DNA of 64,000 bases from Amycolatopsis dendrobii (GCF_014145675.1 NZ_JACGZW010000025.1:1-64000), one strand, 5' to 3'. Shown: positions 16,730-25,268, counted from the first letter of the stretch. Translations and numbers: made by a program. Notes: generated by a model from the letters alone, not told the origin.

Positions 16730-17548
16730 ATGCCCGCGAAGCTCCGTCGTCCGGTCCTGCTCGCGGCGGGCTCGCTGCTCGCCGCCGCGATCGCGGTCCC
16801 GGTCGGCTCGGCCTGGGCGGCGGCGCCGTCCGACCCGGGCTCGCACGCGCAGCCCCGGATCGTCGGCGGCAGCGAAGCTTCGCTCGCCGACCACCCGTAC
16901 GCGGTGTATCTCACCGACCAGAGCGGCTCGCAGTTCTGCGGCGCGGTGATCGTGAGCCCGTCCGCGGTGGCGACCGCCGCGCACTGCGCGAAAGCCCTGC
17001 CGAAGTCGTCGGTCCACGTGGTCGCGGGCCGCCAGGACAAGCGCGGCGACGACGGCGTGGAACTCGGCGTCTCGCGGGTCTGGGTCAACCCGGACTACAG
17101 CGATCCGACGAAGGGCGACGACATCGCGGTCCTCACCGTGCGCGGACGGCTGCCGTACCGCGCCGCGAAGGTCGCGGACAAGAGCGACCAGTCGCTGTAC
17201 GCGGAAGGCACGCAGGCGACCGTGCTCGGCTGGGGACGGCTTTCCGAAGGCGGGCAGCGGTCGGACGTGCTGCGCAGCGCCCAGGTGCCGCTGGTCAGCG
17301 ACTCCACGTGCAAAACGGCCTACGACACCTACGACCCGGCGAGCATGGTGTGCGCCGGCTACCCGCAGGGCGGCCAGGACGCCTGCCAAGGCGACTCCGG
17401 CGGCCCGCTCGTCGAAGGCGACACCCTGATCGGCATCGTGTCCTTCGGCGACGGCTGCGGGAAACCGGGCAAGCCCGGGGTGTACACGCGGGTTTCGCAG
17501 TTCTCCGACGACATCGCGGCGCAGTCCCAGGCGCGGCTGTTCGGCTGA
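16730..17548 (+). CDS. Secreted trypsin-like serine protease (S1)
   Basis: This 272-residue protease has a signal peptide (about 1-31, ending SAWA), a short propeptide and the activation site R43-IVGG. The catalytic triad is His85 (TAAHC), Asp131 (GDDIAVL) and Ser223 (GDSGGP). Asp217 at the base of the S1 pocket predicts trypsin specificity for Arg/Lys. Paired cysteines fit the chymotrypsin fold. The second ATG (16730), with AAGGGA 6 bases upstream, is chosen over the ATG at 16715. Confidence 0.93.
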   Translation: MPAKLRRPVLLAAGSLLAAAIAVPVGSAWAAAPSDPGSHAQPRIVGGSEASLADHPYAVYLTDQSGSQFCGAVIVSPSAVATAAHCAKALPKSSVHVVAGRQDKRGDDGVELGVSRVWVNPDYSDPTKGDDIAVLTVRGRLPYRAAKVADKSDQSLYAEGTQATVLGWGRLSEGGQRSDVLRSAQVPLVSDSTCKTAYDTYDPASMVCAGYPQGGQDACQGDSGGPLVEGDTLIGIVSFGDGCGKPGKPGVYTRVSQFSDDIAAQSQARLFG

Positions 17549-17568
17549 GCTGTGTTAAGCAAGGCGAT

Positions 17569-18000
17569 GTGACGACTCTGCACCGCGCCGCCGGGCCCGA
17601 CCTCGCCGCTGCCGATCTGTACGCGATCCTCCGGCTGCGGTCGGACGTGTTCGTGGTGGAACAAGACTGCGTGTATGCCGATATCGACGGGCTCGATCTG
17701 CTTCCGGAGACGGAGCATTTGTGGCTGGCTTCCGGCACCGAGATCCTCGCGTGCCTGCGCGTCCTGGCCGAGCCGAGCGGCGGACGGCGGATCGGCCGGG
17801 TGGTGACGGCGAAGTCCGCGCGCGGCCAGGGTTTGGCAGCGCAGCTGATGGCGGCCGCGCTGGATGGTGCCACCGGCGAATTCGTGCTGGACGCGCAAAC
17901 CTATGCGCAGAAGCTTTACGCGCAGTTCGGTTTCGTGGCTGAGGGCGAGGAATACCTCGAGGACGGAATCCCGCACATCACCATGCGCCGCCCGGCTTAA
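17569..18000 (+). CDS. ElaA-type GNAT acetyltransferase
   Basis: This 143-residue single GNAT domain has ElaA features: LYAILRLRSDVFVVEQDCVYADIDGLD at the N-terminus and RVVTAKSARGQGLAAQLM as the acetyl-CoA loop. Its C-terminus is AQKLYAQFGFVAEGEEYLEDGIPH. The substrate is unknown. The GTG at 17569 has AAGG close upstream. Its TAA overlaps the TAA of the convergent bioF-like gene. Confidence 0.85.
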   Translation: MTTLHRAAGPDLAAADLYAILRLRSDVFVVEQDCVYADIDGLDLLPETEHLWLASGTEILACLRVLAEPSGGRRIGRVVTAKSARGQGLAAQLMAAALDGATGEFVLDAQTYAQKLYAQFGFVAEGEEYLEDGIPHITMRRPA

Positions 18001-19163
18001 CCGCGGGGCGCGGTCGCCGCGATCACCTTCACCGCACGGTCGACGTCCGCCTCGGACAAGTCCGCGCGGACGGTGAGCCGCAGCCGGGAAACGCCGTCCG
18101 GCACGGCGGGCGGCCGGAAGCAGCCGACCTGGATCCCTTGCTCCGCACAGGCTTCCGTCCACGCAGTCGCCGCCTGCGGCGACTGCGTCCGCACCGCGAC
18201 CACGGCAGCCTCCGGGAGATCGACCGGCAGCCCGGCGTTCTTCAGCCCCATCGCGAGGTTCCCGGCGTTCTCGATGACCTTCGCCGGCAGCTCCGGTTCA
18301 GACTTGAGCACCTGCAACGCCGTCAGCGCGGCAGCGGCGCTGGCCGGGGCGAGGGCCGTGTCGAAGATGAAGCTGCGCGCCGTGTCGACGAGGTGCCGGA
18401 TCACACGGCGTGGACCGACCACCGCGCCGCCTTGTGCGCCGAGGGCGTTGGAAAGCGTGAGCGTAGTGACGACGTCCGGCGCGGACGACAATCCCGCGGC
18501 GTGCACCGCACCCCGGCCGCCTTCGCCGAGGACACCGAAACCGTGCGCGTCGTTGACGACCAGCGCAGCGCTGTGCGCACGGCAAATTTCGGCGAGTTCG
18601 CCCAACGGCGCGAGTTCGCCGTCAGCGGAGAACACTGAATCAGTGACCACGATCGCGCGCGGTTTGCGCCGGGTAGCCAACGCGTGTTTGATCGCCGACG
18701 GCGTCGAGTGCTCGACGGCCGCGATGTCCGCGCGCGACAGCCGGCAGCCTTCGACCAGCGACGTGTGAACGTACTTGTCGGTGACGATCGCCGACTCGGA
18801 CCCGGAGAGCGCCGTCACCGCGCCGAGGTTGGCGGTGAACCCGGCGGAGAAAACGAGCGCGGCCTGGGCTCCGCAGAAGCGGGCAAGCTCGTGTTCGAGT
18901 TCCGCGTGAAGCTCGGTGGACCCGGTGAGCAGCCGCGATCCGGTAGCCCCAGCCCCCCACCGCAACGCGGCCGCGGCGGCTGCCCCGGCGACGCGCTTGT
19001 CGCGGGCGAGGCCGAGGTAGTCGTTGCCCGCGAGGTCGAGCGTCGAGTGCTGCGCGGGCCGCGGGTTCATCCGCCGGGAGAGACCGGCCTCCGCGCGCCG
19101 CTGGCCTTCGGCTTCAAGCCAGTCGAAGACGTTCTCAGGCGGCAGCGGCGGAGTGTCAGTCAC
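17997..19163 (-). CDS. BioF-like aminotransferase-fold protein lacking the PLP lysine
   Basis: This 388-residue protein matches 8-amino-7-oxononanoate synthase (BioF) end to end: GNDYLGLA near 48, GAGATGSRLLTGST, the PLP-ring residues DAHGFG, and a normal C-terminal domain. In the family the PLP Schiff-base lysine lies in TLSK.LG..GG. Here residue 239 is Asn (TLSNALGAQGG, codon AAC at 18447-18449). If the base is correct, normal condensation of pimeloyl-thioester with alanine should fail. No bioA, bioB or bioD lies nearby. The GTG start follows a GACACT -10-like box by 6 bases. Confidence 0.85.
   Translation of the reverse strand: MTDTPPLPPENVFDWLEAEGQRRAEAGLSRRMNPRPAQHSTLDLAGNDYLGLARDKRVAGAAAAAALRWGAGATGSRLLTGSTELHAELEHELARFCGAQAALVFSAGFTANLGAVTALSGSESAIVTDKYVHTSLVEGCRLSRADIAAVEHSTPSAIKHALATRRKPRAIVVTDSVFSADGELAPLGELAEICRAHSAALVVNDAHGFGVLGEGGRGAVHAAGLSSAPDVVTTLTLSNALGAQGGAVVGPRRVIRHLVDTARSFIFDTALAPASAAAALTALQVLKSEPELPAKVIENAGNLAMGLKNAGLPVDLPEAAVVAVRTQSPQAATAWTEACAEQGIQVGCFRPPAVPDGVSRLRLTVRADLSEADVDRAVKVIAATAPRG
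18447..18449 (-). other. Asn codon at the expected PLP-lysine position of the BioF homologue
   Basis: The minus-strand codon is AAC. One base change (AAC to AAG or AAA) would restore lysine. Confidence 0.8.
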
Positions 19164-19324
19164 GGAGGCAGTGTCGCATCCGGCCGGGTGCCGCGTTTCC
19201 CACCCCCGCCTCGGCAGGACCGGGAAGCGGGGCGGGGCAACGGAAAGAGGCTGGTGCGGCGGGCTCGGGCCTGGCTGGGGCGGCCTCTTGGCGGGCACGG
19301 TCGGGGTGTGGCTCGGGTGCGGGG

Positions 19325-19720
19325 CGCGTGCTCGGCGATGGTCGCTGTGCCGGGTGCGGGCTGGCGGAGCGTGGTCCGGCACGCGACGACTCGTGGTCGG
19401 CGGCTGCTTTGTCTGGGCGTGGGCTGGCTGCCGCGCGAGGCACCTGCTCGGTGACGATCTCTGCGCCTGGACGCTCCACTCAGGGTGGGCTGGGGAGCGC
19501 GGTCCGGTGAGCGAGATCTGCCCCCCGGCGGCTGCTGTGTCGGGGCGCGGGGCCAGCTGGCACGCGAGGCATCTGTTCGGTTGCGATCGCTGTGCTGGGG
19601 TGGGGCTGGCGGGAGGTGGTGCGGTGGACGAGATCGTCGGCGACGGCCGCAGTGTCGGGGCGCGGGCTGGTGTGTGAGGCTCCTGCTCGGCGGTGGTCGC
19701 TGCGTCGGGTCCCCGACCGT
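19325..19720. repeat. Degenerate tandem repeat, about 3.3 units of 110-128 bp
   Basis: Units start near 19325, 19435, 19564 and 19676 (partial). They share GAGGC.-CTGCTCGG, then GATCKCTG, then GGCTGG-GGAGCG-GGTCCGG, then CGGCGGCTGCT-TGTC-GGGCG-GGG. The copies are diverged by many substitutions and small indels and carry no conserved reading frame, so they look like decayed duplications. Confidence 0.6.
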
Positions 19721-19829
19721 TGGGTGCCGGCTGTCGAGGTGCGGCGACGCTGCGGCCCGAGGGCGAACCCAGGTCCGGCTGCTGCGGTGCGCGACCCGGC
19801 TCAGCAGGCGAAACCTGCCCGGAAACGAA

Positions 19830-19857
19830 GAACGGCCCCGCCGAAGCGGGGCCGTTC
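19830..19857 (-). terminator. Terminator of the DEAD-box helicase gene
   Basis: A perfect 12-bp stem (19830-19841 with 19846-19857), read on the minus strand, has a C(UUCG)G tetraloop followed by TTCGTTTCC. It is 13 bases past the helicase stop. Confidence 0.9.
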
Positions 19858-19869
19858 TCCAGGGATCGA

Positions 19870-21597
19870 TCAGGCGTCGTGGCCGCGGCGCGGGCCGCGG
19901 CTCGGGCGCTGCGGGCGGCCGAAGCCGCCGCTGCCGGAGCGGGACTGCTGGCGGCTGCGGCTGTAACCGCCACCGCCGCGGTTCTCGCGGGAGCCGTAGC
20001 CACCTTCGCGTGCGTAGCCGCCTTCGCGACCACCCTCGCGCGAGTAGCCGCCCTCGCGTGCGTAGCCGCCTTCGCGGGAGCCACGGCCTTCGTACGAGCC
20101 GCGGTTGTAGCCGCCTTCGCGGGGACCGCGGTCCTCGCGCGAGCCGTAACCGCCGCGGTCTTCGCGAGAGCCGCCATAGCCGCCGCGGCCGCCTTCGCGT
20201 CCGCCGCGGTAGCCGCCGCCCTCGCGCGAGCCTCGGAAGCCGCCGCGGTCGCCGCCGAAGCCGCGGCCGCCGGAGCGGCGCGGGGATTCCCGGCGACGCT
20301 CCACGACCGGCTCGCCGCTCGGCTCGCGGGCGCCGGTGATGCGCGACAGGTCCTCGTCGTGCGCGCGGATCATCGTGGTCTCGGCGCGCACGCCGGCCCG
20401 GTCGGTCATCCGGCGGACGGTGCGCCGCTGGTCGTGCGTCACCAGGGTGACGACGATGCCGGACGCGCCCGCCCGCGCGGTGCGGCCCGCGCGGTGCAGG
20501 TAGTCCTTGTGGTCCGCGGCCGGGTCGACGTGCAGCACCAGGGAGATGTCGTCGACGTGGATGCCGCGCGCGGCGACGTCGGTGGCCACCAGGACCGCCG
20601 CGTGGCCTTCCTTGAAATCGGCGAGGACGCGGTTGCGCTGCCCCTGGGTCTTGCCGCCGTGCAGGGCGACCGCGTGCACGCCGCTCTCGCGCAGCCGCTC
20701 GGTGAGCCGGTCCACGTGGTGCTTGGTGCGCACGAACATGATCGTGCGGCCCTCGCGGGCGCCGATCCGGGTGATGATGTCCTGCTTGTCGGAGTGCGAC
20801 ACCTGGAACAGGTGGTGGTCCATGGTGGTGACGCTCGCGGTCGACGGCGCGACCGAGTGCGTGACCGGGTCGGCCAGGTACTGCCGGACCAGCTTGTCGA
20901 CGTCGCCGTCGAGCGTCGCGGAGAACAGCAGCCGCTGCCCGCCGGGAGGGGTGAGGTCCATGATCTCGCGGACCTGCGGCATGAAGCCCATGTCGGCCAT
21001 CTGGTCGGCCTCGTCGAGCGCGATGAAGTTGCAGTCGCCGAGCGAGGCGGTGCCTTGGCGGACGTGGTCCGACAGCCGTCCCGGGGTGGCGATCAGCAGG
21101 TCGACGCCGCGGGCGAGCGATTCCGCCTGGCGGCCGAAGGACATGCCGCCGACCGCGGTGCGGCACCACAGGCCGAGGGACTTGGCGAGCGGGGTCAGCG
21201 AGTCGGCCACCTGCATGGCCAGCTCGCGGGTCGGCACCAGCACGAGCGCGCGGGGGCGCTTCGGGCGGGCCTTGCCGCCGTCGAGCCGGGCCAGGATCGC
21301 CAGGCCGAAGGCCAGCGTCTTGCCGGAGCCGGTCTGGGCGCGGCCCAGCACGTCGCGGCCGGCCAGCGCGTCCGGGATGGTCGCGGACTGGATGGGGAAC
21401 GGAGCGTCGATGCCCGCCTCGGCGAGCGCCCGCAGCAGCGGCTCGGGCAGGCCCAGCTGGGCGAAGGTCTTCACGGCGGGGGTTTCCACCGTGTCGTCGT
21501 GGAGAACGTCTCCACCGGCCGGCCGGTGCCTCGGCTTGCGCTCGGGGCGGTCCCCGCGGGAGCGGGAGGACTGGCCGGGTTCGTACGTGACTGTCAC
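19870..21597 (-). CDS. DEAD-box RNA helicase with Arg/Gly/Tyr-rich tail
   Basis: This 575-residue protein has the RecA-like helicase core: Q motif FPIQSATIPDAL, motif I AQTGSGKT, Ia PTRELA, DEAD (IALDEADQM), SAT, and motif VI HRAGRTAR. The last about 140 residues are low complexity, with repeats such as SREGGY, YAREGGY and RGGY, an RGG-box-like RNA-binding tail. It probably unwinds structured mRNA or rRNA, as cold-shock RhlE/CsdA-type helicases do. The GTG start at 21597 has a 321-bp gene-free leader upstream. Confidence 0.92.
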   Translation of the reverse strand: MTVTYEPGQSSRSRGDRPERKPRHRPAGGDVLHDDTVETPAVKTFAQLGLPEPLLRALAEAGIDAPFPIQSATIPDALAGRDVLGRAQTGSGKTLAFGLAILARLDGGKARPKRPRALVLVPTRELAMQVADSLTPLAKSLGLWCRTAVGGMSFGRQAESLARGVDLLIATPGRLSDHVRQGTASLGDCNFIALDEADQMADMGFMPQVREIMDLTPPGGQRLLFSATLDGDVDKLVRQYLADPVTHSVAPSTASVTTMDHHLFQVSHSDKQDIITRIGAREGRTIMFVRTKHHVDRLTERLRESGVHAVALHGGKTQGQRNRVLADFKEGHAAVLVATDVAARGIHVDDISLVLHVDPAADHKDYLHRAGRTARAGASGIVVTLVTHDQRRTVRRMTDRAGVRAETTMIRAHDEDLSRITGAREPSGEPVVERRRESPRRSGGRGFGGDRGGFRGSREGGGYRGGREGGRGGYGGSREDRGGYGSREDRGPREGGYNRGSYEGRGSREGGYAREGGYSREGGREGGYAREGGYGSRENRGGGGYSRSRQQSRSGSGGFGRPQRPSRGPRRGHDA

Positions 21598-21918
21598 AAA
21601 TGCCTCTCGGACGTGGCACGTCGCAAGGGAGGCCCGGGCTGCCCGCGCGCAGGCAGGGCAAGATGGTGTGGCGATGGGCGTTCACAGGGACGGACCCGGT
21701 GCGCCGAGCCATGGCGTGGCACACCGACGGAAATTGCTTCGGATGGCCGCGAGTCCTTCTGCGGACTGTGGAGGCGACGGACACCAACTCATCCACGCCG
21801 CCGTTGCGGTCTTGACACACTCTACCTGAGAGATCGCGGTTGCCCCGCACCCAGGTGCGCGGTTGTGGGCGGGGTCGCAGGTGTGGCCTGTCGCACACCC
21901 GCGGCCCCGCTGCGAGCC
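21598..21918 (-). promoter_or_regulatory. Long leader/promoter region of the helicase gene
   Basis: About 320 bp carry no gene. On the minus strand a TAGAGT box near 21821-21826 could give an RNA leader of about 215 bases. Long, thermoregulated leaders are common for cold-inducible helicase genes. No riboswitch class is recognisable. Confidence 0.4.
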
Positions 21919-22875
21919 TCAGCCGAGACCGGCCGCGTTTTCCAGTTCCCGCACCAGGTCATCGGTGCCGGTGACCTGTTCGGACAGGCCGCGGCTGTGG
22001 AACCAGCCGGCGAGATTCGCGACGTCGCGGGCGAGGAATTCCCGGCCGCGCGGGTTCGCGATCACGTCGACCGCCTGGGGCAGGTCGATCACCATCAGGT
22101 GGCCTTCGTGCAGCAGGAGGTTGTACGCGGAAAGGTCGCCGTGCGCGAGTCCTTGCCCCGCCAGGAGTTCCAGCGCCGACACGGCCTGCTCCCACAGGTC
22201 GGCCAACTCGTCCGGCCCGGGCCGCAGCTGCGCCAGCCGCGGCGCGGCGGTGCCATCGGATTCGCCGAGGAACTCCAGCAGGATCTCGGTGCCGTGCCGC
22301 TGCACCGGATACGGCACCGGCGCGCCGATCGTCCACAAGCGACTGAGGACGGCGAACTCCGCCACCGCCCACTGTTCGGCGATCAGGTTGCGGCCGAACG
22401 AGGTCCGTCCGGCCATCGCCCGCATTTCGCGGGACCGGCGCATCCGCCTGCCCTCGAGATAGCCCGCGTCGCGGTGGAACAGTTTGTGCTCGTCTGAGCG
22501 GTATCGCTTGGCTGCCAGCAGAACTCCGTCTTCTCCGGGAAGGTTGCGGCGCAGCAGATGCACGTCAGCTTCCTTGCCGGTCTTGAGCACGCCGAGGTCG
22601 GTGTCGACCGCGGCGAGTTCGGTGACCACCCAATCGGGCCGCGGATGCGGACCTTGGTCGGCGTCGTCCCAGTTGGTCCATCGGTCGGCGCCGTCGGGCA
22701 GTGCGGTTTCGGTGTAGGCGTCTTCGCGAAGCTGGGCGAGGCGGACTCGCTCGGCTTCGGTGAGCCGTCCCCGGCGAGCGGGGGCGGGCCCGTCGTCGTA
22801 GCGGGGGCGACGGCGCATCCGGCGGTCGGTGTAATCGGAGGCGTCGGAAAATTCGTCGAAATCGTGCTCGCGCAC
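21919..22875 (-). CDS. RIO1-like atypical serine/threonine kinase
   Basis: This 318-residue protein has the RIO fold: an ATP-site lysine in LLAAKRYRSDEHKLFH, the catalytic loop AHGDLSAYNLLL and the metal-binding Asp in MVIDLPQAVD. The N-terminal about 60 residues are charged and probably disordered. Archaeal and eukaryotic RIO kinases act in ribosome maturation. The bacterial role is poorly defined, but the adjacent RNA helicase fits an RNA/ribosome context. The GTG start at 22875 follows GGAGAA. Confidence 0.85.
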   Translation of the reverse strand: MREHDFDEFSDASDYTDRRMRRRPRYDDGPAPARRGRLTEAERVRLAQLREDAYTETALPDGADRWTNWDDADQGPHPRPDWVVTELAAVDTDLGVLKTGKEADVHLLRRNLPGEDGVLLAAKRYRSDEHKLFHRDAGYLEGRRMRRSREMRAMAGRTSFGRNLIAEQWAVAEFAVLSRLWTIGAPVPYPVQRHGTEILLEFLGESDGTAAPRLAQLRPGPDELADLWEQAVSALELLAGQGLAHGDLSAYNLLLHEGHLMVIDLPQAVDVIANPRGREFLARDVANLAGWFHSRGLSEQVTGTDDLVRELENAAGLG

Positions 22876-23661
22876 TGGTGGGTTCTCCTAGATCAGGGTG
22901 CCCACCGGGCGAGCGCGTGCTCTAGCCGAGGCGGGCGGGCGGAAGAGGGCAGGACAGCGCCCGGACAAACTCCACGACGCACCTCCCTTGCTTCCGGCAG
23001 CCGACGGCAACCCGCCGGACGCCGACCACCTTGCCGCCTGCCTCGGACCCGCGCAACTGATTTAATTCGTGCCCGTCCACCGCGCGGGTGTGGTGCCGGG
23101 GAGCGTGCGGACCTTGCCCGTGCGGTCGCTCCGTCTGGGTGGACCGGTCCGCCTGACCGCGTGACTGATCTATCTCGTACCTGCCCATCGTGTGAGTGCG
23201 GTGTTGGGGAGCTTCTGGTCGTCTTCCCGGACTCGTCTGCGCGATCACGCGATCCGGGGCGGACGAGGGGTTTGGTTCGTCGGCTGTCGGGTGCATCCCG
23301 CCTGGCGTGCGAGCACGGAGTTACGGGCTTCTGGTTGTCGCTTCCGGAACTTGTCCACGCGATCGCTCCGTCTGGACGGACGGTCGGCCGGACCGCGTGG
23401 CTAATCTTTCGCGCGCCCGTCTGCCATGTGAGTGTGGTGTCGAGGAGCTTCTGGCCGTCGGTCCTAAGACTCGGACCCGCGGTCCGGGCGGGCGAAGGGC
23501 TTGGCTCGTCGGCCGGACCGCCTGACTGATCTTTTCGCCCGGTCCAGCGTGCGCGGATGGTGTCGCGGGACTTCTGGTTGTCGCGTCCGGAACTGGCCCG
23601 CGTGATTGCTTCGGCCAGGCGGGCCAGGGGGCTCAGCTTGCCGGCCGGGCCGCGTGACTGG
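22876..23661. other. Gene-free stretch filled by decayed gene-end copies
   Basis: No intact gene is seen in these about 790 bp. Bases 23041-23661 are degenerate copies of the adjacent monooxygenase 3' end. Bases 22876-23040 hold the RIO kinase upstream region and unassigned sequence that may include an older copy. Confidence 0.6.
23041..23661. repeat. Tandem degenerate copies of the monooxygenase 3' end
   Basis: About five units (near 23050, 23156, 23291, 23390 and 23517) of 97-135 bp match the last about 125 bp of the monooxygenase gene plus its stop and 13 downstream bases (23649-23785). Shared blocks are CCGCGTGACTGATC, GCGCCTGCCCAGCGTGCGAG, GAGCTTCTGGTCGTC, CCGGAACTGGCCC and GGCTCGTCGGC. 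Read on the minus strand, one unit still spells ADEPNPSSAPDRVIA against ADEPSLLVRPDGVIV in the gene. Confidence 0.8.
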
Positions 23662-25176
23662 TCATTTCGCGCCTGCCCAGCGTGCGAGCGCGGCGTCGAG
23701 GAGCTTCTGGTCGTCGCATCCGGAACTGGCCCACACGATCACGCCGTCCGGGCGGACGAGGAGGCTCGGTTCGTCGGCTGGATCGGCCACGTATGCGAGC
23801 CGGTCGTCCAAGCCGGACACGGTGAACCGGCTGTCGGGGGAGCGGTCGATGAGTACGAAGCGGCCGTCGTGGGCGTGGTCGGCCAGGCGGGTTCCGGAGG
23901 TCAGTTCGACGTCTCCGGCGATCGAGCCGACCGGGGCGGTGGCGTCGTCGGCGACGTCGTAGTGCTGCAGGATTCCGGACGACAGCGCGACGATGCGGTT
24001 CATCGCTGCGGGCACCCGGAGCAGTTCGCCGCCGACGATGGTGCGGAGTTGTTCGGTGCGTTCGTCGCCGCGCAGGAGGGCGACTTGGGCACGGGTCCAG
24101 TCGAGCACTGCTGCGCCGATCGGGCGGCGTTCGGTTTCGTAGGTGTCGAGCAGTCCTGCCGGCGCCCAGCCCTGAACGGTGGCGGCGAGTTTCCAGCCGA
24201 GGTTCGCCGCGTCGCCGAGGCCGAGGTTGAGGCCTTGGCCGCCGAGCGGGGAGTGGACGTGTGCCGCGTCGCCGGCCAGGAAGACGCGGCCGTGCCGGTA
24301 GTGCCGAGCCTGGCGTGCGTTGTCGGTGAAGCGCGTTGCCCGGCCCTGGATTCCGGTGATGGCGACCGGGACGCCGGTGACGTCGCGGACGGCTTCTTGC
24401 AGCTCTTCGACTGACACCGGGGCGTCGCGGTCTTCCGGCGGCTGGCGGAAGCGGCTGAGGAAGATGCGGCCGGGGACCGGGCCGTACGCGTAGACCCCGC
24501 GCGGGGTCCAGGTCCAGCCTGGGCGCAGGCCGCTCGCGTCTTCGAAATCGGCGATGGCCTGGTAGCCGGTCATTTCCGGATCTGTGCCGTCGAACTCGAT
24601 GCCGAGTCGCTTGCGGATGACGCTCCGCCCGCCGTCGGCCGCGACGAGCCAGCCCGCGGTGAACTCGCCCGCGCTCGTTTCGACCGTCACGGACTCGTCG
24701 GTGGCCCGCACGCCTTGTACTTCGACGCCGCGCCGGAGGTCGACGCCGAGCGTGGCGCAGTGTTCGCCGAGTATCCGCTCGACTTCCTGCTGCGGCACGC
24801 CGAGGCCGTTCGACACTGCTCGGTGCGCGGCGAGCACAGGGTCGCTCTGGTCGATCAGGTCGTTGTCGAACAGGAAACCGGCGAAGTGCCCGGCGGCGAG
24901 GAACCGGCGGCCGCCTCGTTTGGCGGCCTCGACTGTCGGGCCGAATTTGCCGACCGACGCGAGGAACCGCCGCTGCGCCGCCTCCGCCGCGGGCAGCAGA
25001 CCGCGCCGGTCGAGCAGCTCGGCGCTGGCGACGTTGACCGATCCGGCCTTGATGGTCGGATCCGGCTCCGCCAACCGGTCCAGCACTGTCACCGCCACGC
25101 CGCGCAGCGCCAGCTCCCCGGCGAGGAACAGCCCGGTGGGCCCGGCCCCCGCGACGATCACCTCAGTCCGCTCCAT
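23662..25176 (-). CDS. FAD-dependent aromatic monooxygenase (PHBH/UbiH class)
   Basis: This 504-residue flavoprotein has GAGPTGL at about 9-15 for the FAD ADP moiety, the DG motif AADGGRSVIRK, the GD motif FLAGDAAHVHSPLGGQGLN, and a C-terminal thioredoxin-like domain. This matches class A hydroxylases of polyketides, phenols or antibiotics (Rox/PgaE-like). The ATG at 25176 follows GGGGAGAA. The divergent TetR gene and tandem palindromes at 25221-25246 suggest ligand-induced expression. The substrate is unknown. Degenerate copies of its 3' end lie immediately downstream. Confidence 0.88.
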   Translation of the reverse strand: MERTEVIVAGAGPTGLFLAGELALRGVAVTVLDRLAEPDPTIKAGSVNVASAELLDRRGLLPAAEAAQRRFLASVGKFGPTVEAAKRGGRRFLAAGHFAGFLFDNDLIDQSDPVLAAHRAVSNGLGVPQQEVERILGEHCATLGVDLRRGVEVQGVRATDESVTVETSAGEFTAGWLVAADGGRSVIRKRLGIEFDGTDPEMTGYQAIADFEDASGLRPGWTWTPRGVYAYGPVPGRIFLSRFRQPPEDRDAPVSVEELQEAVRDVTGVPVAITGIQGRATRFTDNARQARHYRHGRVFLAGDAAHVHSPLGGQGLNLGLGDAANLGWKLAATVQGWAPAGLLDTYETERRPIGAAVLDWTRAQVALLRGDERTEQLRTIVGGELLRVPAAMNRIVALSSGILQHYDVADDATAPVGSIAGDVELTSGTRLADHAHDGRFVLIDRSPDSRFTVSGLDDRLAYVADPADEPSLLVRPDGVIVWASSGCDDQKLLDAALARWAGAK

Positions 25177-25220
25177 GTCGTTCTCCCCTCTACCCTTGTC
25201 CGACGGCTTAACCAAGTGTG

Positions 25221-25246
25221 CTTACCGAGTAAGCTTATCAGGTAAA
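25221..25246. promoter_or_regulatory. Tandem palindromic operator between monooxygenase and tetR
   Basis: CTTAC-CGA-GTAAG (25221-25233, a perfect inverted repeat) abuts CTTAT-CAG-GTAAA (25234-25246). This gives four CTTAC/GTAAG half-sites in 26 bp, in the only AT-rich stretch of the intergenic region. Confidence 0.7.
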
Positions 25247-25268
25247 CGTAACACGGAAGGGTGGACTC

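Larger units (their letters stand above)
19164..19869. other. Gene-free stretch between bioF-like and helicase genes
   Basis: I see no convincing gene in these about 700 bp. Open frames exist on both strands but are Arg/Pro-rich shadows with no ribosome site. The centre is a degenerate tandem repeat (19325-19720) and the right end carries the helicase terminator (19830-19857). Confidence 0.6.

Noticed and set aside
19485..19868. Frames on both strands next to the helicase
   Set aside because: They run through the degenerate tandem array and the helicase Arg/Gly repeats, giving artificial low-complexity products.
22922..23296. Frame on the minus strand between RIO kinase and monooxygenase genes
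   Set aside because: It is a fossil of the monooxygenase C-terminus in the repeat array, with no start signal or domain of its own.
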